From CBDCUW01 sp963734865 (GTDB lineage Bacteria > Planctomycetota > Planctomycetia > Pirellulales > Pirellulaceae), in NCBI GenBank assembly GCA_963734865.1, contig CAVTIV010000023.1:62001-126000 (forward strand): DNA of 64,000 nt, written 5' to 3'. The first letter of the stretch is position 1, and the number at the start of each line of letters is the position of its first letter. The notes beneath the pieces are model-generated. The model saw nothing but the letters and a program-made list of their open reading frames with translations. It ran no database searches and was not told the origin of the DNA. Position numbers and translations under genes: made by a program. Below are positions 38,851 through 48,119 of this stretch, piece by piece.

Positions 38851-39711
38851 CTACTTTCCGCCCGCCGCAAACGCCCATATCGCTTCGTCGGCCTGCCGGA
38901 TCAGCGGATCGAATTGCGGGATCTCCACCGCGTTGTTCCCCTGCTCGTGCTTGCGAAACAGAAACAGATAGGTCTCGTTCTGCGGGCGGTAACGATAAAA
39001 AAACAGTTGATTCTTGTCGACGATCCGCGCTCGCATCTGCTCGTCCACAACCGGACAACGCTCCCCTCCCACCAGCCGCTCGGCGACCAGACTGGCAAAC
39101 TTCGCATAGCCTTCGTCGCTGGGCAACAGCCTATCTTCGGTCAGCTCATTCTTGGCCGGCTGCCAGCTGACCGACACGATCGGAACGTCCAGGTCGGCGG
39201 CAACGGACTGGACAATCTCGCGGCAGCGATCCATCCAACCCGCGTATCCCGCGGTCCGATAGCCGGGCAGGGCGAAGGGCGTCATCAGAATCACGCGCCG
39301 TTTTTGCTCTCCCAGCTTTGCGACCAGACGCCTCAGCCCCGAATCAAACCTGGCCACCGCATCACCGCCATCACTCGCTTCGGAGAAACCGTAGGCGACC
39401 AGCACGACCGTTGGGTCCGCCGTTTCCACGTCACTCAACAATCGGTTGAATCCGTCCTCGGGACCATCGAAACGCTTGCGGGCGATGCCGTGTACGTCGT
39501 CACCCGACCAGCCCAGGTTACGAACACTCAATTGCCAATCGGGGCGGCGACATTGCAACTCCGACTCCAACGCGCCGAACGATTGCATTCGCTCGATGAA
39601 CGTTCCTCCCAACAGGGCGACACGATCGCTGGGCCTGAGCAGCGGCTGATCGGCATCGGATGCCGGCGCAAAGAGACAACTGACGCTAATGATGACCAGT
39701 AAAAAACGCAT
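38851..39711 (-). CDS. Secreted SGNH/GDSL-type hydrolase
   Basis: 286 residues from ATG 39711, which gives a signal peptide (FLLVIISVSCLFAPASDAD). The SGNH-like fold is indicated by block I VALLGGTFIERMQ (the GDS Ser replaced by a Gly-Gly-Thr context), block II VRNLGWSGDDVHG with Gly-Trp-Ser-Gly-Asp, block III VVLVAYGFSEAS where GxND is modified, and a C-terminal SDEGYAKFASL that stands in for DxxH. These deviations are common in planctomycete family members, so hydrolase activity is uncertain. It is followed downstream by purA on the same strand with a gap of about 250 bases. Confidence 0.8.
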   Translation of the reverse strand: MRFLLVIISVSCLFAPASDADQPLLRPSDRVALLGGTFIERMQSFGALESELQCRRPDWQLSVRNLGWSGDDVHGIARKRFDGPEDGFNRLLSDVETADPTVVLVAYGFSEASDGGDAVARFDSGLRRLVAKLGEQKRRVILMTPFALPGYRTAGYAGWMDRCREIVQSVAADLDVPIVSVSWQPAKNELTEDRLLPSDEGYAKFASLVAERLVGGERCPVVDEQMRARIVDKNQLFFYRYRPQNETYLFLFRKHEQGNNAVEIPQFDPLIRQADEAIWAFAAGGK

Positions 39712-39848
39712 GATGCAACGGACGGGGTTGGAGGGTGTGACAAGCAAAGCGCCGGCACACCATTGATAATGAATACTGCGTTGTGCTTTTGGTGTGCCGG
39801 CGCCGAACTGCTCACACCCAACCACAATGACCTGCTATCGCATCGCCC

Positions 39849-40409
39849 TTACTTCTTGTTCAACTCGGTCTCGACCGCTTTGACCAACACGGCATCCGAA
39901 GGCTCGGTGTTCGGTTTGAACCGATTGACCAGATTCCCTTCGCGATCGATCAAAAACTTCTCGAAGTTCCAGCCGACTTTGCCTTTGCCGGCGGGCTTGA
40001 CGTCTTTGCTGGTCAGGTACTTGTACAACGGCGCAGCCTGTTCGCCGTTGACATCCACTTTGCTGAACATGGGAAACGTCACACTGAACTTCGAGCTGCA
40101 GAACTGTTTGATCTCCGCTTCGGTGCCCGGCTCCTGGCTGCCGAATTGGTTGCAGGGAAACCCAAGCACCACCAATCCTTGGCCGCTGTATTTTTTGTAC
40201 AGATCCTGCAGGCCCTCATATTGTGGAGTCAGCCCGCACTCACTTGCCGTATTCACGATCAACACGACTTTGCCTTCATAGTCTTCCAGATCAACCGATT
40301 CGCCATCGATGTTCTTGACCTTGAAATCGAGGGCGCATTCGTGGTCATCGGCGGCGGTGGCCATGGTGGTCAATACTCCAAGCGCGAGGGTGGTCAGAAA
40401 GAAACGCAC
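39849..40409 (-). CDS. Exported glutathione peroxidase-like protein
   Basis: 186 residues from GTG 40409, chosen because GGAG lies seven bases upstream and the product starts with a signal peptide (FFLTTLALGVLTTMATAAD). The glutathione peroxidase fold is clear: VVLIVNTASECGLTPQYEGL with a catalytic Cys (ECG) in place of selenocysteine, LGFPCNQFGSQEPG with the conserved Gln, and WNFEKFLIDREG with the conserved Trp. Proteins with Cys here usually use thioredoxin. It probably reduces peroxides in the periplasm. It is divergent from the MFS gene. Confidence 0.92.
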   Translation of the reverse strand: MRFFLTTLALGVLTTMATAADDHECALDFKVKNIDGESVDLEDYEGKVVLIVNTASECGLTPQYEGLQDLYKKYSGQGLVVLGFPCNQFGSQEPGTEAEIKQFCSSKFSVTFPMFSKVDVNGEQAAPLYKYLTSKDVKPAGKGKVGWNFEKFLIDREGNLVNRFKPNTEPSDAVLVKAVETELNKK

Positions 40410-40736
40410 GGGCGATCTCCGAGAGAGAGGATGGGGATTCGAGGGGTGGTCAAGCACGATCTTAGCTGCTCCCAGTCCGCAGTGAGTCGGGCCGGGAGAG
40501 GAGAATCTGCTCCATTTTGGCAAACTATAACGGTCAGTCGAGTGGCGTGGCGCATCTCTGGTAACTAATCTCCCCTTTGTCGGCTGGATAGTGGCGGGGA
40601 ACTTGACGTCCGACCCCGGCTTTGCCAGCATTTCGGGCGACCGACGCGTATCCTTCGGGCTTGGCCCCAACCAGCTGGGCCCAAGCCCGCTGCCGCGTAA
40701 CTCACCTACTCTCAAATTTTTCCGAGGCTATCGCTG
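40410..40736. other. Divergent intergenic region
   Basis: These 327 bases lie between the leftward glutathione peroxidase gene and the rightward MFS gene and presumably carry both promoters. I see no gene, repeat or confident promoter motif. Confidence 0.4.
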
Positions 40737-42377
40737 ATGAGCAGCTCTGACGAACCGGGCATCGCCCCCAACGCAAAACGCCTCCTGTGGGCTGGTTTCA
40801 TGGCGATCTTAGCCGCCGGTGTCGGCTTCGCGATTCGCGGTGGAATTCTTGACAACTGGGGCCGGGAATTCGGTTTCACCGGACTGCAACTCGGTGCCAT
40901 TGGTGGTGCAGGGTTCACCGGTTTCTGTTTTGGCATCATCGTCGGTGGCGTCGTGGCTGACAAAATCGGCTACGGCAAGCTGGTCATGGCGGCGTTCCTT
41001 TTCCATGTGGTCAGCGCCTTTGTGACCTTTGCGGCCGTCGACGGCATGGCACCCGACATCGCTTACAAGTGGCTGTTCTGGGGGACATTCTTGTTCGCCG
41101 TCGCCAACGGAACTTTGGAAGCGGTCGCTAACCCACTCGTTGCCACTTTGTTCCCCCACAACCGAACGCACTACCTCAATATTCTTCACGCCAGCTGGCC
41201 TGCTGGGATGGTGCTCGGTGGCGTTTGTGGTTGGGTGCTTGATGACAAGTTCCAGCTCGATTGGAAGATTCAACTCGCCCTGTTCTTGGTGCCAACGGCC
41301 GCCTACGGCTTGATGTTCTTGGGCCAGCAAATGCCGAAGTCCGAGGCATCACAAAAAGGACTCGGCCTGGGCCAGATGCTCAAGGACGTCGGCATCCTGG
41401 GCGGATTGGTCGTCTGCTACCTGATCGCGTTGTTTTTTGGCGACGTCCTGGGCAACTTTCTGCCGGACCCGTATTCAAGCTACGCCGGTTATGCAATCGG
41501 GCTTTCCCTGTTGATCGGGATCGGAGTGATTACCGACTTTTCGATCGGCTCGTGGTTGCTGTTTGTCTTGTTCGTGGTCCACGCGATGGTCGGGGCGGTG
41601 GAACTTGGAACGGACGGTTGGATCCAGAACATCACCGGTAACATTCTCTCCAGCGAGCAAGGCAAGATCTTGTTCGTGTTCACGTCGATGGTGATGTTCG
41701 GACTGCGATTCTGCGCGAATTTCATCGAAAAGACGCTTGGTGTTTCGCCCGTTGCCCTGCTTTGCGTTTGTGCCGTGATGGCTTTTATCGGGCTGAATCT
41801 GACGAGCATGGTCAATTCGTTCGGCATGGCGATCCTGGCGTTGACCGTCTACGGCTTTGGCAAGACATTCTTCTGGCCAACGATGTTGGCTGTGGCCAGC
41901 GACCGCTTCCCGCGGACCGGTGCGGTGGCGATCAGCATCATGGGAGGCATCGGAATGATGTCGGCCGGACTGCTCGGTTCGCCAGGCTTGGGGTACTTCA
42001 AGGACAAGTACTCCGGCGAGGCACTGCAGGAGGTTTCGACAGACCTCTACACCGAATACAAAGCGGCCGAACCCAGCAAGTTCACGGTCTTCCCCGAGGC
42101 TTACGGTTTGGACGCGAAAATGGTCGGCGCGATCAGCGAGAAAGAGGGCGAACCGACTGCCGATGAGCAGAAGGTGCTCGAAGCGTCGATCGAAGGCGAT
42201 CGTCGTACGTTGAAAACCGACTCGTTCATCCCCCTGACCATGGCGGTGATCTATCTGCTGTTGGTGATCTACTTCAAGAGCATCGGCGGGTATCGACCCG
42301 TGAAGATTGACGAGACCGACGCCGAGCGAAAGGCCGAATCGATCGCCGAGGCTGCCGCGACCACAGCGGAATCTTGA
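40737..42377 (+). CDS. Major facilitator superfamily transporter
   Basis: 546 residues with about 12 hydrophobic helices (e.g. LLWAGFMAILAAGVGFAI; AIGGAGFTGFCFGIIVGGVV; LVMAAFLFHVVSAFVTFAAV). The loop 2-3 motif is GGVVADKIGYGKL, matching the MFS G-x-x-x-D-x-x-G-[RK] pattern. The long soluble loop before the last helix (about residues 425-510) is charged. The arrangement resembles sugar or nucleoside permeases of the MFS, but no substrate can be assigned. A hairpin terminator lies just after the stop, so it is probably monocistronic. Confidence 0.9.
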   Translation: MSSSDEPGIAPNAKRLLWAGFMAILAAGVGFAIRGGILDNWGREFGFTGLQLGAIGGAGFTGFCFGIIVGGVVADKIGYGKLVMAAFLFHVVSAFVTFAAVDGMAPDIAYKWLFWGTFLFAVANGTLEAVANPLVATLFPHNRTHYLNILHASWPAGMVLGGVCGWVLDDKFQLDWKIQLALFLVPTAAYGLMFLGQQMPKSEASQKGLGLGQMLKDVGILGGLVVCYLIALFFGDVLGNFLPDPYSSYAGYAIGLSLLIGIGVITDFSIGSWLLFVLFVVHAMVGAVELGTDGWIQNITGNILSSEQGKILFVFTSMVMFGLRFCANFIEKTLGVSPVALLCVCAVMAFIGLNLTSMVNSFGMAILALTVYGFGKTFFWPTMLAVASDRFPRTGAVAISIMGGIGMMSAGLLGSPGLGYFKDKYSGEALQEVSTDLYTEYKAAEPSKFTVFPEAYGLDAKMVGAISEKEGEPTADEQKVLEASIEGDRRTLKTDSFIPLTMAVIYLLLVIYFKSIGGYRPVKIDETDAERKAESIAEAAATTAES

Positions 42378-42412
42378 TCCGGGTCCTGTTCCAGCAAGTT
42401 GCAACCCGAAAG

Positions 42413-42442
42413 CCCGAGTATCCTGGGATGCTCGGGTTTTTT
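42413..42442 (+). terminator. Rho-independent terminator after the MFS gene
   Basis: CCCGAG at 42413-42418 pairs with CTCGGG at 42431-42436, and six T residues follow (42437-42442). It begins 36 bases after the MFS stop and lies ahead of aspS. Confidence 0.85.
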
Positions 42443-42617
42443 GTTTACTCGTGCCAACCTTACGAAATCCCGCCGTCGCGATAAGATTTGTGTCCGTTGT
42501 CGGATGCAGACTTCGGCCAGGACCCGTTCTGGCCCAGCCCTCCTGGCCCCCACGCCGGCCAGGATCGTGCCTGGCATCCATTGTTTCGATGCAGTTCAAA
42601 CCCCCCTCGGTTCTCCC

Positions 42618-44396
42618 GTGCTACGCACCCATACCTGCGGACAACTCCGCAAAGACGACGTCGGATCTGAAGTCACCCTGTGCGGCTGGGTCGAAAGTAA
42701 ACGCGATCATGGCGGGGCGGTCTTTATCGATCTCCGCGATCGCTACGGCATCACCCAAGTCGTCGTCGGGCCTCCCGAAGCCAATGCCGCATTGATCGAC
42801 GAGGCCGGACGCGTCGCTGCCGAAAGTGTCATCCTGATCCGCGGCAAAGTCTCCCACCGCCTGGAGGGCAAAGCCAATGAAAAGCTTGCCACCGGCGAGA
42901 TCGAAGTCCGCGGTGAATACTTCGAGATCCTCAACCTCTGCCAAACGCCTCCCTTCACACCCAACCAAAGCGACCTGCCCGGCGAAGACCTGCGGCTGAA
43001 GTATCGCTTTCTCGACCTGCGACGCACGGCCATGCAGAATGCCCTGATCCGTCGCAGCCTGATCGTCAAGACGATGCGTGACTATTTCGCCGAACGCGAT
43101 TTCATCGATGTCGAAACACCGATCCTGGGACGAAGCACTCCCGAAGGCGCTCGTGACTACTTGGTCCCCAGTCGCGTGCAGGCCGGCAAGTTCTATGCTC
43201 TGCCACAATCGCCGCAACTCTACAAACAAATCTTGATGGTTGCCGGCTTTGACCGTTATGTCCAAGTTGCCAAGTGTTTTCGCGACGAAGATCTCCGCGC
43301 CGACCGACAACCCGAGTTCACTCAACTGGACCTGGAAATGTCGTTCGTCGACTCCGACGACATCATGCAACTGATCGACGGGCTGGTCGCAGATACCGCC
43401 AAAAAAGTCCTCGGCAAGGAAGTCAAAACGCCGCTACCCAGGATGACCTATCACGAAGCGATGCGCCGCTTCGGCAGCGACGCGCCCGATCTGCGATTCG
43501 AGATGGAAATCGTTGATGTCACCTCCGTCGCCAAGAAAACCGATTTCCGCGTCTTTCGCGGGACCGCCGATTCGGGCGGGTTCGTGCGAGGTATCCCGGT
43601 CAAGAATGCCGCGCTTCAATACTCACGCCGGCAAATCGACGCGCTGACCGACTACGTCAAACAAGACTTCGGCGCCAAAGGTCTCGCCTGGTTCCGCGTC
43701 GAAGATGATGGCACCCTGTGGAGCCCGATCAGCAAGAATTTTGAGGCCGAACATCTGGCCGAGATCAAACAACAGATGGACGGCCAACCCGGTGACCTGC
43801 TGATGTTCCTGGCCGACTCATGGGAAGTTACCTGCAAGGGACTCGCCGGTCTACGCAAACGGCTCGCAGCTGAATTGAAATTGATCGACCCGAAGGAACT
43901 CCACTGCAGCTGGGTGACCGAGTTTCCGATGTTCGACCGAGACGAGGAAACAGGTCGCTGGAATGCGATGCACCATCCCTTCACCGCACCGCTGAAAAGT
44001 GATCTGCCGCTGTTAACCGATGCCCCCCAGGATTGTCGTGCCCAGGCTTATGACCTGGTGATCAACGGCAGCGAAGCGGGTGGAGGGACGATCCGAATCC
44101 ATGACCCCGCGACCCAGCAACAAGTCTTTTCACTGCTGGGCATCGACGAGCAGACGGCCGAAGATCGATTCGGATTCCTGCTCAATGCCCTGAAGTTCGG
44201 CGCCCCACCGCACGGAGGCATCGCGCTGGGTATCGACCGCTGGGTGATGCTGTTTGCGGGCTTGGACAACATTCGCGAGGTCATCGCGTTCCCCAAGACG
44301 CAAAAGGCGACCGACCTGATGACCGAGGCACCGGGGCAAGTGGACAACACGCAATTGAATGAACTTCACTTGCGATTGGCCAAGCCCAAGGCATAG
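42618..44396 (+). CDS. aspS: Aspartyl-tRNA synthetase
   Basis: 592 residues from GTG 42618, giving the family N-terminus (M/VLRTHTCGQLRKDDVGSEV). The OB-fold anticodon-binding domain runs to about 110 (CGWVESKRDHGGAVFIDLRD), followed by class II catalytic motifs: motif 2 FRDEDLRADRQPEFTQLD and motif 3 GGIALGIDRWVML near the end. The inserted bacterial GAD domain lies between about residues 290 and 420. The length equals the bacterial standard. The upstream in-frame ATG at 42399 would add 73 unrelated residues that overlap the terminator, so it is rejected. Confidence 0.95.
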   Translation: MLRTHTCGQLRKDDVGSEVTLCGWVESKRDHGGAVFIDLRDRYGITQVVVGPPEANAALIDEAGRVAAESVILIRGKVSHRLEGKANEKLATGEIEVRGEYFEILNLCQTPPFTPNQSDLPGEDLRLKYRFLDLRRTAMQNALIRRSLIVKTMRDYFAERDFIDVETPILGRSTPEGARDYLVPSRVQAGKFYALPQSPQLYKQILMVAGFDRYVQVAKCFRDEDLRADRQPEFTQLDLEMSFVDSDDIMQLIDGLVADTAKKVLGKEVKTPLPRMTYHEAMRRFGSDAPDLRFEMEIVDVTSVAKKTDFRVFRGTADSGGFVRGIPVKNAALQYSRRQIDALTDYVKQDFGAKGLAWFRVEDDGTLWSPISKNFEAEHLAEIKQQMDGQPGDLLMFLADSWEVTCKGLAGLRKRLAAELKLIDPKELHCSWVTEFPMFDRDEETGRWNAMHHPFTAPLKSDLPLLTDAPQDCRAQAYDLVINGSEAGGGTIRIHDPATQQQVFSLLGIDEQTAEDRFGFLLNALKFGAPPHGGIALGIDRWVMLFAGLDNIREVIAFPKTQKATDLMTEAPGQVDNTQLNELHLRLAKPKA

Positions 44397-44410
44397 CCGC
44401 CCCTCAGTTC

Positions 44411-44594
44411 AACCGCCAATCGCGAAGCGATGACATGTGCTAGCCTGGGACTTTGCGGTTTTGTTTCTGCAAATCATCCCACGCAACCGCCAATCGCGAA
44501 GCGATGCCATCTGCTAGCCTGGGACGCGAGTCCCAGGTGAGTTCGCCGGAACCGGACGTCAGTCGCGAAATCACAATCGCGAAGCGATGCCATC
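44411..44594 (+). repeat. Interspersed REP-like direct repeats
   Basis: A 41-base sequence (aaccgccaatcgcgaagcga...gctagcctgggac) occurs at 44411-44451 and, with two or three changes, at 44485-44525. A shorter part (cgcgaagcgatgccatc) is at about 44578-44594. The second copy ends in a TGGGAC-GCGA-GTCCCA hairpin at 44519-44534. Similar cores occur in the composite repeat at 52.2-52.4 kb. Confidence 0.75.
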
Positions 44595-44609
44595 AGACGA
44601 GTGGAAACG

Positions 44610-45131
44610 TCAAAAACCGAGCGCCCTGCCTTCGTCGTCAAGGATCTGGACCTTGACCTCCACAAACCACTCCGTCGTGTGCTGCTTGACTTTCACGGCG
44701 ATGTCATAAGGCGTCTCCGGCGCATACCCGGTCGCACGGTTCTCGTTGTCCTGAAGCGCCTCACGAAACAACCTCAACACCGTGTCGTCGAGATTGCCAT
44801 ACCACGGTTTCGTCTTGTGATCTTGCAGCACGATCTCCAAAGCCAAGAAGACGTCGGTCTGGTCCCAATCGGCTGGAGGCTTGATTTGCAACTGGGACGA
44901 CTTCTTCAACGCATTGCCCAACTCCCAATTCGCCGTGAACTCGGTCTCTTTGTACTTGTGAGTCACCGAGAATTTATCGCCATTGGATCGACGGATGTCA
45001 CCAAGCAACTTCGAGGCGGCACTCGAAGAGACCGGGCCTTCCACCACCGGCGCTTTCGCCTCGGGCATGCATCCCGCGGTCACGACCAACACCCCGGCAA
45101 CGAAAACAATGTGAAGATGTCGAGACAACAT
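44610..45131 (-). CDS. Putative lipoprotein, function unknown
   Basis: 173 residues from ATG 45131, which opens a lipoprotein signal (HIVFVAGVLVVTAGC) with lipobox VTAGC. The mature part is small and mixed alpha/beta: DIRRSNGDKFSVTHKYKETE, LKKSSQLQIKPPADWDQTDV and a C-terminal KVKQHTTEWFVEVKVQILDD. I do not recognise the family. It probably sits on the inner leaflet of the outer membrane or on the cytoplasmic membrane. Its stop is 213 bases from the end of aspS, and the two converge around the repeats. Confidence 0.72.
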   Translation of the reverse strand: MLSRHLHIVFVAGVLVVTAGCMPEAKAPVVEGPVSSSAASKLLGDIRRSNGDKFSVTHKYKETEFTANWELGNALKKSSQLQIKPPADWDQTDVFLALEIVLQDHKTKPWYGNLDDTVLRLFREALQDNENRATGYAPETPYDIAVKVKQHTTEWFVEVKVQILDDEGRALGF

Positions 45132-45247
45132 GGCGACGGCTCCCGGACACGGATAAAAAAGACCACACCCAGTGTAGAACAGTTTGCGAGACCTGTCCCA
45201 CGCTGACGCTTCGGATTGTGGCAGCAAGCGGATGGGGCGCCGGTCAG

Positions 45248-46399
45248 CTAAGCCAGCTGAACCAAATCCTTCGCCGCCCGATTGCGATTCGCTGCGATCG
45301 CTTTCTGCTCCAACTCCGGCGAGACCAGTTTGTAGAACACGTCCCGTTGGCGAGCCTCAAAACCGAGCTCTTCGATCGCTTCGCGAATCTGCTGCAAAGA
45401 CAAGTAGTGAACCGTTCCCGCCTCGGCAACCACGTTTTCTTCGATCATCAGACTGCCCATGTCATTGGCCCCGAACAACAACGCCAATTGACCAATCTTC
45501 AATCCCTGCGTCACCCAACTGCTCTGAATACTCGGGATGTTATCCAGAAACAATCGCGACACCGCTTGAGTCTTCAGATACTCGAACGAACCGACCGGTG
45601 AGAGATGCGACAGGTCGGTGTTATCGGGTTGGAATGTCCAACAGATGAAGGCGGTGAATCCACCCGTTTCATCCTGCAACTCACGAACCCGCTGCAGATG
45701 TTCGATCCGTTCGGCAACTGTTTCCACATGGCCAAACATCATCGTCGCCGTGCTGATTCCACCAAGGCGATGCCAGACTCGCATCACATTCAACCAGTCG
45801 TCGCTCATCACTTTGCCTCGCGTCAGTTCGGCGCGAACGCGATCGACAAGGATTTCCGCACCACCACCGGGAATGCTTCCCAGACCTGCCGCCTTGAGCC
45901 TCGACAATACTTCCTGCAACGAAAGGTGGTTGACCTTGGTGAAGTGATGCAACTCGGGCGGGCTAAAACCATGAATATTGACTTCCGGAAAGGCTGTCTT
46001 GATGTCCCGTAACATCTCCTCGTACCAGTCCAGCTTGAACTTCGGGTGCAGCCCCCCTTGCAGCAAGATCTGGTTGCCTCCCAGTGCGACCGTCTCTTCG
46101 ATCTTGGTCAACAACTCCTCACGCGACAGCACATAACCTTCGTCACTTTTGGGGCCTCGGTAAAACGCACAAAAATGACATACAGCGGTACAGACATTCG
46201 TGTAGTTGATGTTCCGGTCAACGTTGTACGTACGGTACGGTTCCGGATGCAGCCGACGAGACACCTGATCCGCAGCAGCACCAATCGCCGCCAACTCGTT
46301 GCTTTCCAGCAACAGCAATCCATCGCTCGGCGTGAGCCTCTCGCCCGCAATGGCTCTGTGCAGAATGTCTTGGATCGATTTTTCAGCAGATGCGATCAT
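45248..46399 (-). CDS. mqnC: Cyclic dehypoxanthinyl futalosine synthase (radical SAM)
   Basis: 383 residues. Radical SAM enzyme of the futalosine pathway of menaquinone synthesis; it cyclises dehypoxanthine futalosine. The cluster motif CxxxCxxC is in YTNVCTAVCHFCAFYR (about residues 66-81); the FYR ending separates MqnC from MqnE. Also seen are GGNQILLQGGLHPKFKLDWY, HGFSPPELHHF and GLGSIPGGGAEILVDRVR, all family segments. It starts 22 bases after the mqnA stop on the same strand, so the two are an operon. Other steps (MqnB, MqnD, MqnE) are not in this window. Confidence 0.93.
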   Translation of the reverse strand: MIASAEKSIQDILHRAIAGERLTPSDGLLLLESNELAAIGAAADQVSRRLHPEPYRTYNVDRNINYTNVCTAVCHFCAFYRGPKSDEGYVLSREELLTKIEETVALGGNQILLQGGLHPKFKLDWYEEMLRDIKTAFPEVNIHGFSPPELHHFTKVNHLSLQEVLSRLKAAGLGSIPGGGAEILVDRVRAELTRGKVMSDDWLNVMRVWHRLGGISTATMMFGHVETVAERIEHLQRVRELQDETGGFTAFICWTFQPDNTDLSHLSPVGSFEYLKTQAVSRLFLDNIPSIQSSWVTQGLKIGQLALLFGANDMGSLMIEENVVAEAGTVHYLSLQQIREAIEELGFEARQRDVFYKLVSPELEQKAIAANRNRAAKDLVQLA

Positions 46400-46421
46400 C
46401 AGTATTTTTCAAAGTGAATGT

Positions 46422-47216
46422 TCAGTTTTCAGTTGTCAGTGTTTGCTTTTGTCCCTCGGGTAGCAAGCCGAGTGACGCGGCTCGGGCCCGAAACGCTTCC
46501 AAGCCGTTGCGTTCGCCCGGCCCCAACCGAAAGTGCAGGTTTTCGGCAAAGTACCGATGCAAATCTTCCTTGGTCAAACCATGATTGGCCGCCTCTTTCC
46601 CCGCAATCGCTTCCAGTTGTTCAAGGCCCGCGTCTCGACTCTGCTCCAGAATGCTCGCTAATTCTCCCGTGTCGACCCCTTCGCGAGCCACCCACATCGC
46701 GAACACAAACGGCAACTCGGTCCAGCGGCACCACCGATCGCCGAGATCCCAAATCTCTTCATACACTCCGCGAGCCGGATGCATCGCCCGATCACCAATC
46801 AACAGCACGGCATCGGCGTCGATCCCCTCGGGTGATTGGTCGATTGCCAAAGAAACGGTCTCGGGCTTCAAACCGTACATCTCCCACAACAACACGCGGA
46901 TCATCGCGGCACTCGTCCGGCTCCCTTCATCCAAGGCCAACCGACGGATGCGAGGCACGGCAACGCGACTAAGCAGTCGCACGCTCCACACCGGCCCGCG
47001 ACAGGCAATCACGGCATCCGAAACCACACGATATCGATCGCCGCGAAAGTACTCGACCGATGGAATCAGCGCCACGTCCAATTCGCCCTCACGCAGATCC
47101 TCGGCCAACCGGCTGGGTAAATCCAACGTCAATCGCCCCCAGTCCCCGAGTCGCTCGGGCAACCCTTCGATCAGAGGCTTCGTATTCAGATAGGAAACAG
47201 CGCCGATGCGGAGCAT
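46422..47216 (-). CDS. mqnA: Chorismate dehydratase MqnA
   Basis: 264 residues from ATG 47216, giving the family start MLRIGAVSYLNTKPLIEGL. MqnA dehydrates chorismate to 3-enolpyruvyl-benzoate, the entry into the futalosine menaquinone route. Family segments include DLPSRLAEDLREGELDVALI and VYEEIWDLGDRWCRWTELP. It is a periplasmic-binding-protein-like fold without export signal. It precedes mqnC by 22 bases. The tandem 16-base repeats lie about 430 bases upstream. Confidence 0.92.
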   Translation of the reverse strand: MLRIGAVSYLNTKPLIEGLPERLGDWGRLTLDLPSRLAEDLREGELDVALIPSVEYFRGDRYRVVSDAVIACRGPVWSVRLLSRVAVPRIRRLALDEGSRTSAAMIRVLLWEMYGLKPETVSLAIDQSPEGIDADAVLLIGDRAMHPARGVYEEIWDLGDRWCRWTELPFVFAMWVAREGVDTGELASILEQSRDAGLEQLEAIAGKEAANHGLTKEDLHRYFAENLHFRLGPGERNGLEAFRARAASLGLLPEGQKQTLTTEN

Positions 47217-47646
47217 TTGGGTTTCCCCATGGGTGTACACGGTGCCTGGCCAACAAGTGAACCGCCAAACGGGCACCAAGATAACTCCCAAAAGCCGATT
47301 TGGCGACTCGGCCGCGAACCTGGCAATCGACACCCAAGCACGGCAACCACCACAGCGAACGATGGCTGGAGGTGGATCGAAATTCTTGCCAGCTCAATCG
47401 CACCGCGAAGGCGGAACGAGGGACCACAACCCGACGCCAGAGTCTTGACACTCGTCTCTTTTTCTCATCGATCTTGCGACCGATGGTCGCCTGAGCGGTT
47501 CGGTTCCTCACGGCCGAGGTCACCCTTGTCGTTCCCCCAAATCTCCGTCGCCACATTTCGGGTGGCATACAAGTTTTGCCGCGAAGCGGTTCCAAGAGAG
47601 TAGCCACCGGTCGCGCAATCGCACCCGTGGTCACGCTGTGCAACCA

Positions 47647-47758
47647 TTTCAACGGCACAGTGTTTCAACGGCACAGTGTTTCAACGGCACAGTGTTTCAA
47701 CGGCACCGTGTTTCAACGGCACAGTGTTTCAGCGGCACCGTGTTTCAGCGGCACCGTG
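47647..47758. repeat. Seven 16-bp tandem repeats
   Basis: Seven contiguous 16-base units of the type tttcaacggcacagtg run from 47647 to 47758. Units 1-3 and 5 are identical, unit 4 has one change, and units 6-7 have two (tttcagcggcaccgtg). There are no spacers, so this is a minisatellite rather than a CRISPR array. Confidence 0.92.
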
Positions 47759-47867
47759 TCGGCTCAACCGCGAAAGCCGACGCAATGCCGGCGGGAACGC
47801 CCTGGTGACTCCAATGGAAACGCTCTGCCATGACCATCACGCGACACCAAAACGAGCGCATAAAAAA

Positions 47868-47931
47868 ACGAGAGATCCCGGCCACGACGATCGATGAATC
47901 ATGTTCACCGATCGATCAACGGATCTCTCGT
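47868..47931 (-). terminator. Inverted repeat with A/T tract, possible leftward terminator
   Basis: acgagagatcc (47868-47878) pairs with ggatctctcgt (47921-47931), with an inner pair based on gatcgat. An A-tract precedes it at 47862-47868, so on the minus strand a stem is followed by a T run. No leftward gene lies just upstream, so its purpose is unclear. Confidence 0.4.
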
Positions 47932-48119
47932 CGGGAGAAGTTGTAGGGACTGAAAACATTGCGTCAAGGGCGACAAATTGCTCTCGCCGATAAATTTCTT
48001 CTTGTCAATCGCGTTCGGTACGCGTGTTGCTCGTCCCTTCACGCCGCGGAGGTACAATCATTCTCACCATCGCGCGGTAAGTGGACTGCCGCATCTGTGA
48101 CCACTCATTCCATCCATCC

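Larger units (their letters stand above)
47217..48119. other. Long intergenic region between mqnA and the DHPS-like gene
   Basis: About 900 bases without a convincing gene, between divergently transcribed mqnA and the DHPS-like gene. It contains the seven-copy 16-base repeat and an 11-base-arm inverted repeat with an A-tract, listed separately. Short open frames that span the repeat are low-complexity translations of it. Confidence 0.5.

Noticed and set aside
47647..47758. A CRISPR array
   Set aside because: The 16-base units are contiguous with no spacers and no cas genes are nearby.
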